Positions 40,801 to 49,816 of a stretch of 52,689 nucleotides of DNA are shown piece after piece; the stretch's first letter is position 1, and every line of letters starts with the position of its first letter. The translations under genes and the position numbers were made by a program. The stretch comes from Blastocatellia bacterium (GTDB lineage Bacteria > Acidobacteriota > Blastocatellia > HR10 > J050), in contig JALSQX010000035.1 of the NCBI GenBank assembly GCA_026985075.1, positions 1 to 52,689 on the forward strand, in the 5' to 3' direction. The notes beneath the pieces were generated by a model that was not told where the DNA came from, made no database searches, and was given only the letters and a program-made list of their open reading frames with translations.

Positions 40801-41694
40801 GAAGCGCTCGCCGCGCGCCAGACGGTCACCCTGAAGGAAGCCCCCATTCGGACCAGAAGTGGAGGGCGAAAGTACGTATCCCTGACCGTCACTCCATTGA
40901 CGGATGACCAGGGAACCCTCATGGGAGCCGTGGGCGTGTTCACCGATGTGACCACGATTCGCGCCCTCGAGCACGAGCGATACCGCCTCACTCCGCTGGC
41001 CCTCATCGGTGAGATGTCCGCCCGGCTCGCCCACGAGATCAAGAACCCCCTGGCCAGCATGATGAGCGGCCTGGAACTGCTTCAACGACGCCTCCAATAC
41101 GGCGAGCGCGAAGCGCGGTATTTCGAGCGGCTGATTGCCGAATTGCGGCGATTGGATACCACCGTTCGGGAGATGCTGGCTTACTCGCGCACCGCTCCGC
41201 CCACCCTGGCGCCGACCGATCCCGTAGAGCCGGTGGAGCACGCCGTGGAGATGCTCATGCCTCAACTGGAAGCCGCTCGCGTCTCGGTCCAGCGGGATTT
41301 CCATCTCCCACTGGAACCGGTGCTCATCGATGCCAATCAGATGGAACAGGTTTTCCTCAACCTCATCCTCAATGCCATCCAGGCGATGCCTGATGGCGGT
41401 ACGCTGCGCGTCTCTGTGCGAGAAAGACCGCCCGCCGAGGGTGAGGCCACTCCCGAGGCCCCGTCCGATGTGATCCTGGAGTATGCGGTGAACGATACCG
41501 GCGTGGGCATTCCCCCGGACATCATCGGGAAGATCTTCGATCCTTTCTTCAGCACCAAGACGCACGGAACCGGCCTCGGATTGGCCTCCGTCAAGAAGAT
41601 CGTCCACGCCCACCAGGGAACCATCGACGTCCAGAGCCAGCCCGGTGAGGGCGCCACGTTCACCATTCGGTTGCCTGCTCGGCGCCCACAGTGA
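37816..41694 (+). CDS. Large multi-GAF, PAS, histidine kinase
   Basis: 1292 residues, apparently cytoplasmic. Four or five GAF-type domains occupy about 20-900. A PAS domain (about 935-1050, GVVALDRDGRITLFNPAMER) precedes a HisKA domain with phospho-acceptor His1073 (SARLAHEIKNPLASMM). The HATPase domain has N box FLNLILNAIQAMPDGG and G boxes NDTGVGIPP and GTGLGLASVKKIV. This kinase core resembles NtrB-type kinases. Multiple GAFs imply small-molecule or redox sensing. The ATG at 37816 has GAGGG upstream. The upstream REC-roadblock protein is the likely phospho-partner. Confidence 0.92.
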   Translation: MVLRKWFKEKQPEPPQRADSIDDALVHQLALRLRGPLDVDELLQWLVDELGKQWRLDHCLAYLCDPTSDILRWRAGYHRPPLPPLRWPLRQSDSPDLFAQLQDGKIVCIDDPTKSPLVAASRPTFESADIHTLIFVPALRERLEAVLVLATVARSRQLATRERRVLETVATQVALAAHQMTLSSALRQAGSQAQSATAQLQAENQFLHQLTQLLLLPAGDLGQLLNHICESLAQLYGVRVCSIEEIQGDTATVRSMYLSGRTTNLGVFPIERTPRQQVLESAQHSVCLRATEAYPEDQFLRENALDFYAGLPIADRAGNVIGLLNLFHREPITLEKRDVKFLTAIARRVGFELESALSARSLHELEQLARQRLEEVTRRQEQMKLLQEAQELLRQADSLEAGLEELVRLANHHLASDFAVLARFDEEHQITSLIAAGIESAVLEAMKTLPPDRGLLSLLLDRDDPVRSDNVTHHPRFTGFPPNHPVVRSFLGAPLRARGRLIGALYFADKRGGEPFSEQDESFVHQLAALIALAAAAPAEIASVVPLLPGNQLLEMSPSSAGMERSPIGWDVFSHLFTLMEREATIEQVGEAVVEKLIEPWSTAAAGLWVLDPSHQQLALIAGRGTPIERLAGRGPILLGAGSIGRAAISGEPLIIDDLHRTEGIPDEVRSLVDDEEQFVTALIVPLKTHDKSLGLLALFTDEPRTVEKDYQSFIEVLAYCLGSFIEQSRMREAVSRRHEEMAMVQSVIESTSEITSIEHVWDQLLQRLTESLEASHAALFLHQPEEHQLRLFGHRGLNDALIDRGRQIAPDQAEDLIVGLDRGEPIIIAELEAEPRIRHRQLVETLRAEGIRSGVILPLRKGEGRQTGMTGLLVLGSREPGHFSHYSTEFFSILAHRIASTVERLEQTEESAGRASPDLTAGEPAGDTSSWRLRLHETLLEHLTTGVVALDRDGRITLFNPAMERLTGYQRSDVLGQRLGANGLSLFLQSHPFEEALAARQTVTLKEAPIRTRSGGRKYVSLTVTPLTDDQGTLMGAVGVFTDVTTIRALEHERYRLTPLALIGEMSARLAHEIKNPLASMMSGLELLQRRLQYGEREARYFERLIAELRRLDTTVREMLAYSRTAPPTLAPTDPVEPVEHAVEMLMPQLEAARVSVQRDFHLPLEPVLIDANQMEQVFLNLILNAIQAMPDGGTLRVSVRERPPAEGEATPEAPSDVILEYAVNDTGVGIPPDIIGKIFDPFFSTKTHGTGLGLASVKKIVHAHQGTIDVQSQPGEGATFTIRLPARRPQ

Positions 41695-41756
41695 AGTCGA
41701 TGATGCCGCGGCCCCTCGACGGCCCAATGAGGGTCAATGGCCGTAACGGACTCCGC

Positions 41757-43580
41757 TCACCGCGCCTCCGGTACGATCTTGAGGACCAGCCGTCGCTCTC
41801 CCCGGAGGACTTCGATCTCTACTTCTTCGCCTGGCTGGAGTTCGCCGAGAGCGAACGTATAATCGTAGATGTTCTTGATCTGGATGTCCTTCACGCGAAC
41901 GACGATGTCCCCCGCCTGAAGGCCCGCCTTCTCGGCCGGGCTCCCCTCGCGGATGCCCGATAACTTCACGCCTTGGACCTCCTCGGCATAGTCGGGAATG
42001 GTCCCCAGTGAGACGCGAAATCCCCGACTCGGGCGCATCGCCGGCTGCGTCCTGGTGAATGCCGGGCGCGTCGGCCAGGCCTGAATCCTGAGTACCGCCT
42101 CATGGACGAACCGGACGACGCGCGCTTCGCCCTCGACATTGATTTTATCGGCATCGTCAGTCGGCTTGTGATAGTCGCTGTGGACTCCGGTGAAGAAAAA
42201 GAGCACGGGAATATCTTTCAGATAGAACGAGGTATGATCGCTGGAGCCCACGCCGCCCGAGCCCGTTCGCAGATCGAACTTCGCCGTTCGATTCAATTTC
42301 TCGATGAGCGGTTTCCAGGCCGGCGAGGTGCCCAATCCTTGAATGATGAGTCGATTCTGACGCAATCGGCCGATCATATCCAGATTGATCATGGCCACCG
42401 TCTGTTCGAGAGGAATGATGGGGTGCTTCACGTAGTAACTCGACCCCAGGAGTCCTTCCTCCTCCCCAGAGAACGCGATGAACAGCAGGCTGCGCTTCAA
42501 CGTGGATCGCTCCGCCGCCAGGGCCTCGGCCAGCTCCAGCAGCCCCGATGTTCCCGAGGCGTTATCATCGGCGCCGTTATGAATCTGGCCGACCTGCTTC
42601 GGCGCCAACGAGTGAGGTCCGCCCAATCCGAGATGATCGTAGTGAGCCCCGATGATGATGACCTCGTCTTTCAAAGCGGGGTCGCTGCCCTCCACGTACC
42701 CGACGACGTTGGCGGCCCGCTTCTCCTCCTTGACCAGATCCACCTGAAGCCGAACGCGCACGCCGGGCAAGACACGTGAACGGGGGCGTTGCGCTGTGTC
42801 GAGAGCGCGCTTGAGGTCATCCAACGTCATCCCCGCTGCGCCGACCATCTCTTCGGCGGCCTGACGGCTGAGCCCCAGCGCCAGGATACCGGAATCAGCG
42901 AAGCTGTAATCGAATTCCAATTGCGCCAACCGGCTCTTTTGGAAATCCTCCGCATCGGCGATGAACGCGATGGCCCGAGCGCCATGCTGGCGGGCCATCA
43001 ACGCCTTGGCCCGAAAACTCGCGTAGCGACCGAATCGGCCGTGAGGATCATTCCCCTCCGGCGTATACCGCAACGCCAACACGAGCCGCTCACGTACATC
43101 GACGCCCGCATAATCATCGTATCCAGCTTCCGGGGCAGAAATGCCGTAGCCGACAAAAACCGCCTCGAGCTCAGCGGCTCCTTCGGTGGAAAAGCTCATC
43201 GGCATGAAATCCTCTTTCACCCGCCAGCGTCGGAGGCGCCCATTGAGAGTGGCTTCCAGACGATTCTCCTCGCCCAGATGGACGCCGGCGATGAACGGGA
43301 AATGCTGGAAATAACTGCCCGCGTCTCCCACCGGCCGCAACCCGTAGCGGCGAAATTCGGCCGCAATGTACGCCGCCGCTTGGCGCGCGCCGGGCGTGGC
43401 CGTGAAGCGCCCCTTTAACTCATCCGATGCCAAATAGCGGATATGCCAAGCGAGATCCCGAGCCGTGATGGCCGGCGTGGAGGGTCGCCCATCGTCTCCT
43501 GTCCATGCCGCGGAGGTGAGCGCCGCCACCGACAATACAATGACAACCAGTGATCTCAGGGGGTGTTTGAAGAGCTTCAT
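41757..43580 (-). CDS. Exported M28 zinc aminopeptidase with PA and PDZ domains
   Basis: 607 residues. A signal peptide (about 1-30) precedes a protease-associated region (about 120-250) and the M28 catalytic core. Zinc ligands are in IIGAHYDHLG, NGADDNASGTSGLLELA, and FIAFSGEEEGLLG. A C-terminal PDZ domain follows (about 510-600, EGSPAEKAGLQAGDIVVRV). It hydrolyses peptides outside the cytoplasm. Three consecutive ATGs follow GGAGG; the one at 43580 has the best spacing (7 nt), with 43583 and 43586 as alternatives. Confidence 0.92.
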   Translation of the reverse strand: MKLFKHPLRSLVVIVLSVAALTSAAWTGDDGRPSTPAITARDLAWHIRYLASDELKGRFTATPGARQAAAYIAAEFRRYGLRPVGDAGSYFQHFPFIAGVHLGEENRLEATLNGRLRRWRVKEDFMPMSFSTEGAAELEAVFVGYGISAPEAGYDDYAGVDVRERLVLALRYTPEGNDPHGRFGRYASFRAKALMARQHGARAIAFIADAEDFQKSRLAQLEFDYSFADSGILALGLSRQAAEEMVGAAGMTLDDLKRALDTAQRPRSRVLPGVRVRLQVDLVKEEKRAANVVGYVEGSDPALKDEVIIIGAHYDHLGLGGPHSLAPKQVGQIHNGADDNASGTSGLLELAEALAAERSTLKRSLLFIAFSGEEEGLLGSSYYVKHPIIPLEQTVAMINLDMIGRLRQNRLIIQGLGTSPAWKPLIEKLNRTAKFDLRTGSGGVGSSDHTSFYLKDIPVLFFFTGVHSDYHKPTDDADKINVEGEARVVRFVHEAVLRIQAWPTRPAFTRTQPAMRPSRGFRVSLGTIPDYAEEVQGVKLSGIREGSPAEKAGLQAGDIVVRVKDIQIKNIYDYTFALGELQPGEEVEIEVLRGERRLVLKIVPEAR

Positions 43581-43804
43581 CATCATTCCTCCAAGTCTGT
43601 GATCTCCATCCTGCTGGCCGAATCCCACGTTCAGCCTCTGGGTCGCCTCCCCTCCATTCCCTCACCGCGCCGCTAATCATAGCCCGAGGCATTGCCAGAT
43701 TCCAACCACTGAGGCAAAATCTCCAGGTTCAACAAGGTAGAATCGGGAGATCGGGGCTCGATCCTCGATCTGTGACGGTCCATCGTCGAACCAGGGAGAG
43801 AGGA

Positions 43805-44452
43805 GTGGAAAACGTCATCATCACATCGCAGGGGGCTACCTTGGAGGGCATCCTTTGGCTGCCCTCCTCGGAAGAGGCCAGTGGAACCGAACCACTGACG
43901 CCTCGCTGGGCGGCCATCGTCTGTCATCCGCATCCTCAGTATGGAGGGACGATGCACAACAAAGTGGTCTTTCGCGCCGGGCGCGCCCTGCAAAGCCTGG
44001 GCATGGCCGTCCTCCGATTCAACTTCCGCGGCGTGGGCAAGAGCACCGGTTCCTACGACTTCGGCCAAGGGGAGAAAGAAGACGTGAGGGCGGCCATCAC
44101 GTTCCTGCAACGTCGCCTCCCCCGGGCCCGCATCGTGCTGGCGGGATATTCCTTCGGCGCATGGGTCAGCCTCCAGGTCGGCTGCACTGATGACCGCGTG
44201 TTTCACCTCATCGGCATCGGCACGCCCGTGGCGACGAACGATTTCGGCTTCCTCGCCGAATGTCGTAAACCGAAGCTGTTCATCCAAGGGACGCAAGATG
44301 AATTCGGTCCCGTCGATCAGATGGAAGCGTTGCTCCTGGCCATCCCTCAACCCAAAGAACTGGTCCTCATCGAGGGCGCTGATCATTTCTTCACCGGTAA
44401 ACTAGAGGCTCTCCATCACGCCATCTCCGACTATTTCCGAGAATTGATGTGA
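43805..44452 (+). CDS. Alpha/beta hydrolase, dienelactone-hydrolase-like
   Basis: 215 residues. The nucleophile elbow is GYSFGAW (Ser about 110). NFRGVGKSTGSYDFGQGE and HPHPQYGGTMHN are typical of a small alpha/beta hydrolase group. A late aspartate (GTQDEFGP) and histidine (GADHFF) complete the triad. I chose the GTG at 43805 after AGAGGA. A GTG at 43772 is an alternative. Substrate unknown. Confidence 0.85.
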   Translation: MENVIITSQGATLEGILWLPSSEEASGTEPLTPRWAAIVCHPHPQYGGTMHNKVVFRAGRALQSLGMAVLRFNFRGVGKSTGSYDFGQGEKEDVRAAITFLQRRLPRARIVLAGYSFGAWVSLQVGCTDDRVFHLIGIGTPVATNDFGFLAECRKPKLFIQGTQDEFGPVDQMEALLLAIPQPKELVLIEGADHFFTGKLEALHHAISDYFRELM

Positions 44453-44471
44453 CCGACCCCATGACCAGAAC

Positions 44472-45002
44472 TCACCTTCGCACCACGTGGCGCGTGCGCC
44501 GATGATGTTTGAGCCGCTCGAGCTCCTCCTCATCGAGCGGCTGAGGGCGATCGCGCTCGGCATCGACCAGGCACAGGAATCCGAAGGGTTCGTCGCTCTC
44601 ATTGATGAGCTGGTGAGGCGTCTGAGGGGCGATATAGAGCGTGTCCAGGAAATGGAGCTCATAACACTCGGTCCCGGCGACGACGCGTCCTACGCCGCGA
44701 ATCCCAATGATCACATGGGCGTGTTGATGCTTCTCGAGGCTAGTGTATCCGCCCGGCGCGATCTCGAAGTACCGGACGTGGAACGCCGTCTGCTCACCTC
44801 TGGCGCCGATCAGCACGTGGCGCACGACGCGGGCCCAGTCCTCCGATGGCGGTTTATAGGCCTGGGGCTCCACGCCCGACCAGGCGAATTGACCGTCGAA
44901 CGTGTACAGTCGCGTCTCTGCGCCTCGCTCTAGTGGAGAAGCCGGAGACGCTGGAACTTCGCACGACGCGCCATCTCGGGGTGAAGTGACCGACTTCTTC
45001 AT
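44472..45002 (-). CDS. Cupin-domain protein
   Basis: 176 residues. The single cupin core (about 65-150) has the two metal motifs, with HQHAHVIIGIRGVGRV and the downstream IAPQTPHQLINES, giving three histidines for a divalent metal. GGAGGAG precedes the ATG at 45002. It lies 41 bp downstream of an MDR dehydrogenase gene on the same strand and is probably cotranscribed. Reaction unknown; isomerase or dioxygenase-like are options. Confidence 0.85.
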   Translation of the reverse strand: MKKSVTSPRDGASCEVPASPASPLERGAETRLYTFDGQFAWSGVEPQAYKPPSEDWARVVRHVLIGARGEQTAFHVRYFEIAPGGYTSLEKHQHAHVIIGIRGVGRVVAGTECYELHFLDTLYIAPQTPHQLINESDEPFGFLCLVDAERDRPQPLDEEELERLKHHRRTRHVVRR

Positions 45003-45043
45003 TCTCCTCCTTCCGTCGAACGACTTCCATTCGGCCGCTCAAG

Positions 45044-46069
45044 CTACGGAAACGTGATAATGGCTTTGATCGTATCCTGGGCTTCGGCCATGGCGCGGTA
45101 GGCCAATGGCGTCTCTTCGATCGAGTATCGATCGGTGACCACCTTGTCTGCCGTCACCACGCCCTGCTGAATCAAGGACAAAGCCTGGCGCGTGTCATCG
45201 GGACCACACGAATAACTGGGTACCAGGCTGATTTCGTTCATGTAAAGCCGGTAAGGCTCGATCGGGAGCTTCTCTCCCGGCGGCAGGGGGGTAAAGAGCA
45301 GTACCGTGCTTCCCTTCCCGGCGGCGGCCACTGCCGTTTCGAGGGCCTCCCGGTTCCCCGGACCGACGATCACCAGATCGGCCATGATGCCTTCGGTGAT
45401 CATCGCCACCCATTCGATCACATTTTCCCGCGAGACGTTGAGAGCATAGTCGGCGCCCAGTTCGAGGGCGCGGGCACATCGAGAGGCGACTTTGTCGGCT
45501 CCGATCACCGTTCCCGCACCATACTCCCGAGCCAACAAGATGTGGATGAGCCCCATGACGCCCAATCCGATGACCAGCACAATATCTCCCGTCTGCAACC
45601 CCGCCCGCCGTAACGACTTCACCACGCACGCCGTGGGCTCAATGAGCACGCCATCGTCGTAAGAGACATTGTCAGGGAGCTTGAGCGTGTCCTGCTGAAG
45701 GTTGATCTCCGGCACGAGGAAGAATTCGGCGATGCCCCCGGGGATGAGCCGCGTCCGTCGCCAGGTCATACACATGCTGTAGTGCCCGCGCCGACAATAG
45801 CGACAGTTGAGACAGGGAGCATGATGGTGAACGAACACGCGATCGCCGACCTGAAAGTTGTCCACTTCCTCCCCCACCGCTACGATCACTCCCACCGGCT
45901 CGTGCCCGAGCACCAGCGGCGCCTTCTTCTCGATATACCAGGGGAGAATGTCCCCCGAACAAATGCCGCACGCTTTGGTCTGCACCAACGCTTCTCGGGG
46001 ACCGACCTCAGGGATGGGCATGTCTTCGATGCGGATGTCGTTGAATCGATAAAGTCGCGCGACCTTCAT
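45044..46069 (-). CDS. Zinc-dependent MDR alcohol/polyol dehydrogenase, second of pair
   Basis: 341 residues. Catalytic zinc ligands are in ACGICSGD and LGHEPVG. The structural-zinc loop has four cysteines (CLNCRYCRRGHYSMC). The Rossmann motif is GLGVMG (about 170). It resembles sorbitol/threonine dehydrogenases. It is paralogous to the gene just upstream on the same strand (66-bp gap), suggesting consecutive oxidoreduction steps on related substrates. Substrate not predictable from sequence alone. Confidence 0.88.
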   Translation of the reverse strand: MKVARLYRFNDIRIEDMPIPEVGPREALVQTKACGICSGDILPWYIEKKAPLVLGHEPVGVIVAVGEEVDNFQVGDRVFVHHHAPCLNCRYCRRGHYSMCMTWRRTRLIPGGIAEFFLVPEINLQQDTLKLPDNVSYDDGVLIEPTACVVKSLRRAGLQTGDIVLVIGLGVMGLIHILLAREYGAGTVIGADKVASRCARALELGADYALNVSRENVIEWVAMITEGIMADLVIVGPGNREALETAVAAAGKGSTVLLFTPLPPGEKLPIEPYRLYMNEISLVPSYSCGPDDTRQALSLIQQGVVTADKVVTDRYSIEETPLAYRAMAEAQDTIKAIITFP

Positions 46070-46135
46070 CTTCCCTCAAAGAGCCACGAGCATCAGCCAG
46101 TTACCCGAGCGTCGACCTTCGCGAACCGGCTCTCA

Positions 46136-47188
46136 TCACATGTCCAACGACTCGCTGCTCTGGAACGGAATCACAGCATATTTGAGGCACTCGCCCCGAC
46201 GCAACAGGGAAAAGACCTCGGGCAACCGCTCCAACGGATATTCGGCCGTGATCAACCGCCGGGCCGTGGTGAGGCCATCGGCCAGTACCTCATAGGAACG
46301 CCGCACCGCCGCCCGCGTGTAGTGAAAGGGGCTGGTGAGCGTGATCTGGTCATAATGGAGCCGCCCCGTGTCCACGGTGATTTTCGTCCCCGACGGACAC
46401 CCTCCGAACAAGACGACCTGCCCCCCCCGCCGGACCATCTGGATGGCGGACTCCCAGACTTCGGGGCGGCCTGTGCACTCGATGACCACGTCCGCTCCCC
46501 GACCGCGCGTCGCCTCCATCACCAAGGCTACGGGGTCCTCGGACGCCGCATCGATGACACGAGTTGCACCCAGTTCGCGCGCCATCCGTAACCGGTAAGC
46601 GCGGCGACCCGAGACGATGACGTTCTCCACGCCCAACGTGCGCAGAACTAACAAATGGAGCAGCCCGATGGCTCCCGCTCCAATGATGAGGACGGCATCG
46701 TCCGGCCGCAACGCGAACTGTTCGAACCCGTGCAGCACGCAAGCCAGCGGCTCCAGCAAGGCGGCTTCCTGAAACGAGAGGTGAGCCGGCTTGGGGAACA
46801 TGTTCTGCTCGACAATGTGCGCCGGGACGCGGATGTACTCGGCATACGCACCCATGACCTTGGCGCTCATCGTCATCTGACAGAGATTGTCCTGACCGCG
46901 GGCGCAAAAGTAGCAGTGCCCACAGGGAGCCGAATGCACGGACATGACTTCATCCCCCTCGCGGAACGCCGTCACGCCTTGGCCCACCCGGGCAATCTCG
47001 CCGGAGAACTCATGGCCGAACAACGTGGGCAAGGACATCTTCGGATGGCCCCGCAAGAAAGCCTTCAAGTCCGTGCCACAGGTCAAGGCCGCTCGAATCT
47101 TGACCACGACCTCGCCCGGCCCCGGCCGAGGCGTTTCCACCTCTCGCAACTCCAAGCGGCCTGGCCGCACTAACAAACTGGCTAACAT
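46136..47188 (-). CDS. Zinc-dependent MDR alcohol/polyol dehydrogenase, first of pair
   Basis: 350 residues. Zinc ligands are in TCGTDL and FGHEFSGE, the structural cysteines in CGHCYFCARGQDNLC, and the NAD(P) motif is GAGAIG. It resembles sorbitol/threonine dehydrogenase. GGGGAAGGA precedes the ATG. With its paralogue and the cupin it forms a small metabolic cluster, possibly preceded by the TPR gene. Confidence 0.88.
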   Translation of the reverse strand: MLASLLVRPGRLELREVETPRPGPGEVVVKIRAALTCGTDLKAFLRGHPKMSLPTLFGHEFSGEIARVGQGVTAFREGDEVMSVHSAPCGHCYFCARGQDNLCQMTMSAKVMGAYAEYIRVPAHIVEQNMFPKPAHLSFQEAALLEPLACVLHGFEQFALRPDDAVLIIGAGAIGLLHLLVLRTLGVENVIVSGRRAYRLRMARELGATRVIDAASEDPVALVMEATRGRGADVVIECTGRPEVWESAIQMVRRGGQVVLFGGCPSGTKITVDTGRLHYDQITLTSPFHYTRAAVRRSYEVLADGLTTARRLITAEYPLERLPEVFSLLRRGECLKYAVIPFQSSESLDM

Positions 47189-47276
47189 TCCTTCCCCTCG
47201 GAACCTTTCGTTGCAAAGATGCCCATTGTACTGAATCTCACTATTGCTGCCAAGTCGCCAAGGGCCGGTGATGCGC

Positions 47277-47765
47277 TCAATTCAGTCGGCTCTCCAGCCG
47301 CTTCAAGGCCTTATAGGCTTCGGTGTAGTTCGGCGCCTCGGCCAGAGCCTTTCGATACTCTCGCATGGCGTCAATGAGCCTTCCCTTATGTTCCCAAATG
47401 CGCCCTAGATTCATGTGGGGATAGGCACGCGCCTCATAGCGCTTGGCTTTCATCGCTCGTCGCAACCAGGGGATGGCCTCTTCCAGTTGCCCCTTCTGAA
47501 TCAGATAGGCGCCGATGTCGTTGTACGGATTCCCGAACTCCGGATCGATGGCAATCGCTTTGCGACACTCCTCGATGGCCTCGTCCAACCGGCCCATGAA
47601 ACTATACGTCCACCCGAGAAAGGTATGGGCTTCGGCGGTGGGATGGAGTTCGATGGAGCGTTGATAGAGGGCAACCGCTTCTTCCCATTCCCCGTTCATC
47701 TGCTTCTTATAGGCTCGCTCAAAATACTCTCGGGCTAACCGTCGCGCTTCTTCGCTCTCATCCAT
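47277..47765 (-). CDS. TPR-repeat protein
   Basis: 162 residues with about four TPR units from residue 8 (ARRLAREYFERAYKKQMNGE, then AEAHTFLGWTYSFMGRLDEA and similar) and no signal peptide, so it is cytoplasmic. GGGGAGG precedes the ATG at 47765 (a GTG at 47771 is in frame). TPR proteins mediate protein contacts; the partner is unknown. It is 88 bp upstream of the first dehydrogenase gene. Confidence 0.88.
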   Translation of the reverse strand: MDESEEARRLAREYFERAYKKQMNGEWEEAVALYQRSIELHPTAEAHTFLGWTYSFMGRLDEAIEECRKAIAIDPEFGNPYNDIGAYLIQKGQLEEAIPWLRRAMKAKRYEARAYPHMNLGRIWEHKGRLIDAMREYRKALAEAPNYTEAYKALKRLESRLN

Positions 47766-47890
47766 ATCCACCTCCCCTCGGTCAATTCGCAGCAGGATTC
47801 ACTCGAGTTGCCCAATCGCCCTCTTTGGGGAATCGCGTTTCCCTCAATAAGAGCGAAATTTTACAATTTGACGGCATGGAGGTAAAGCCG

Positions 47891-48050
47891 GAAGCAGGAA
47901 GCACGGAGCAGAGAGCGAGGAGCCGGGAGCGCGGAGAAAACAGCAACGAACCATTCCATCCACGCGAGAGTGAGGGCAATATATAAGCCGGGAGCGCGGA
48001 GAAAACAGTAACGAATTCCCCGCCCCATGCTCTTCGCTCCATGCTCTTCG
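47891..48050. repeat. GGAGC heptamer tracts with two 30-bp direct repeats
   Basis: Degenerate GGAGC units run at 47893-47935 and in reverse sense near 48030-48050. A 30-bp block (47921-47950) containing GGGAGCGCGGAGAAAACAG recurs at 47986-48015 with one mismatch, 65 bp apart. They lie in the gap between the binding-protein gene and the TPR gene. Confidence 0.85.
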
Positions 48051-48054
48051 CCCC

Positions 48055-49779
48055 TCACCGACGAGGGCCGATGAACAATTGCTCGGCATTCCACAACACG
48101 TAGTCGTAGAGAATGCCCGGTTGAAGGTTCCCTATCGATCGTCGGGCGGCCACCAGCAGATGCCGCGCCACCAGCGGGATGACCGGGACCTGCTCGCTCA
48201 TGATCTCCTGGACGCGATCGAAGAGTCTCTTTCGTTCGGCGCGATCGAGCGCGCTCGCCTGCTTTTTCATGAGCGCGTCGATCTCCGCTTCCCACGGCGT
48301 GGCCGGCGTTTCCTGACGAGGATACCACCAGTGAAGCGATCCGCTACTCATCAGGAAATTCGTCTTGGACGTCGGACCGACGCTCGTAGAGAGCGCCAGC
48401 AGGCAGGCCTCATAATCGAAGTCGCGCATGATCTTCCCGATGAGCGTCTTGGTCTCCACGGGCACAAACCGCACATCGATCCCCACTGCCTTCAAATCTT
48501 CCTGGATCATCAACCCCATGCGTTCCCGCATGCGATTGCCGGCATTGGTGATGAGCGTGAACCGAACCCGATGTCCGGCGGCATCTTCCCTGATTCCATC
48601 GCCATCGCGATCGACGAGTCCCATCTCGTCCAGGAGGGCCGCCGCTCTCTGAGGCTCGTGCCTGAAGACGGGAATCTTCGAGTTACACCACTCCACTTCG
48701 CCGGGCGAGACGAATCCCGACAGCGCAGTCGCTTTCCCATCGAACACGGCATCGATGATCGCCTCGCGATCAATCGCCCAGGCGATGGCCCGGCGAAATG
48801 CCGCCTGGCTGAACCACGTTCGCTTGACCGGATCGACGTAGGGCTTCCCCGTCTCCGGATGACGACCCGGGTTCAGGTTGAACCACAGCAGCTCGCTGAT
48901 CAGGCTGGGACCGAGATCGATGACATCCACTTCCCCCCGCTCGACCGGGGCCTCCAGCGCCTGGGCGTCGGCCGGCCGGAGGGGATAGATCAGATCGACT
49001 TCTCCCTGCTGGAGCTTCAAGAGACGAGTACTGCGATCGGGAATGATGAGGAAGTCGATGCCTTCCAGGTAGGGCAGCGCCTCTCCCCGCTCATCGCGTT
49101 TCCAATAGTGAGCGTTCCTCACCACCACGGTGCGCTGGCCCGGCTCGTAACTCTGCAGGCGGAAGGGCCCGGCACCGACAATCTCAGCCGGCGGCGTCGA
49201 CACCCCCCACGCGGCCTCGAACTGCCCCTCCCGATAGAGCGGCTCGAGAATGTGTCGCGGGAGGATAGGGACATTATCGAACAGGCTGAGCGCATCGGCG
49301 TAGGGTTCGGGAAACGTGAACCGAACGGTGCGCGCATCGAGCTTCTCGACCTTGAGCGGCTCGCCGCCCACGCGGAGAATATCGGCTACCGATGAGGGAA
49401 TCTCAGGATCGTAGATGACCCGAAATGTGAACACGACATCATCGGCGGTCAGCGGATGACCATCGGCGAACTGGAGGCCCGGCCGCAAGCGCATGGTGAG
49501 CTGGCGGCCATCGGGCGAAAATTCAGCCCGTTCGGCCAACTCCAGCTCCGGGCGCTGTGTGCGATGATTGAGGCGGACGAGCGTGGCATGGAGGCAATCG
49601 AGGATGGTGATGGTATTGTTATCATCGGCCACTAATGGATTGAAGGTGAGAGGCCCCGATGACTGCGCCACCACCAACCGCCCCCCACGAGCCGGACTCG
49701 ATGGGTTCTCCGCGCTCCACTGGCAGGAGAGCAGGACAACGGAGATGAGAAGCGTGAGCGCTCGGCGTGCTGGTTTCAT
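48055..49779 (-). CDS. ABC transporter substrate-binding lipoprotein, peptide/nickel (family 5) type
   Basis: 574 residues. A lipoprotein signal ends with LLSC (about residue 19). The SBP_bac_5 fold is clear: GPLTFNPLV, MRLRPGLQFADGHPLTADDV, then AFRRAIAWAIDREAIIDAVF. It binds peptides or other solutes in the periplasm for the adjacent permeases. The ATG at 49779 has AGGA upstream. The longer frame to 49881 runs through repeat DNA. It is divergent from the permease genes. Confidence 0.92.
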   Translation of the reverse strand: MKPARRALTLLISVVLLSCQWSAENPSSPARGGRLVVAQSSGPLTFNPLVADDNNTITILDCLHATLVRLNHRTQRPELELAERAEFSPDGRQLTMRLRPGLQFADGHPLTADDVVFTFRVIYDPEIPSSVADILRVGGEPLKVEKLDARTVRFTFPEPYADALSLFDNVPILPRHILEPLYREGQFEAAWGVSTPPAEIVGAGPFRLQSYEPGQRTVVVRNAHYWKRDERGEALPYLEGIDFLIIPDRSTRLLKLQQGEVDLIYPLRPADAQALEAPVERGEVDVIDLGPSLISELLWFNLNPGRHPETGKPYVDPVKRTWFSQAAFRRAIAWAIDREAIIDAVFDGKATALSGFVSPGEVEWCNSKIPVFRHEPQRAAALLDEMGLVDRDGDGIREDAAGHRVRFTLITNAGNRMRERMGLMIQEDLKAVGIDVRFVPVETKTLIGKIMRDFDYEACLLALSTSVGPTSKTNFLMSSGSLHWWYPRQETPATPWEAEIDALMKKQASALDRAERKRLFDRVQEIMSEQVPVIPLVARHLLVAARRSIGNLQPGILYDYVLWNAEQLFIGPRR

Positions 49780-49816
49780 GGTTGTTTTTCCTGTATTCTT
49801 TTCCGTCGTGCTTGGT

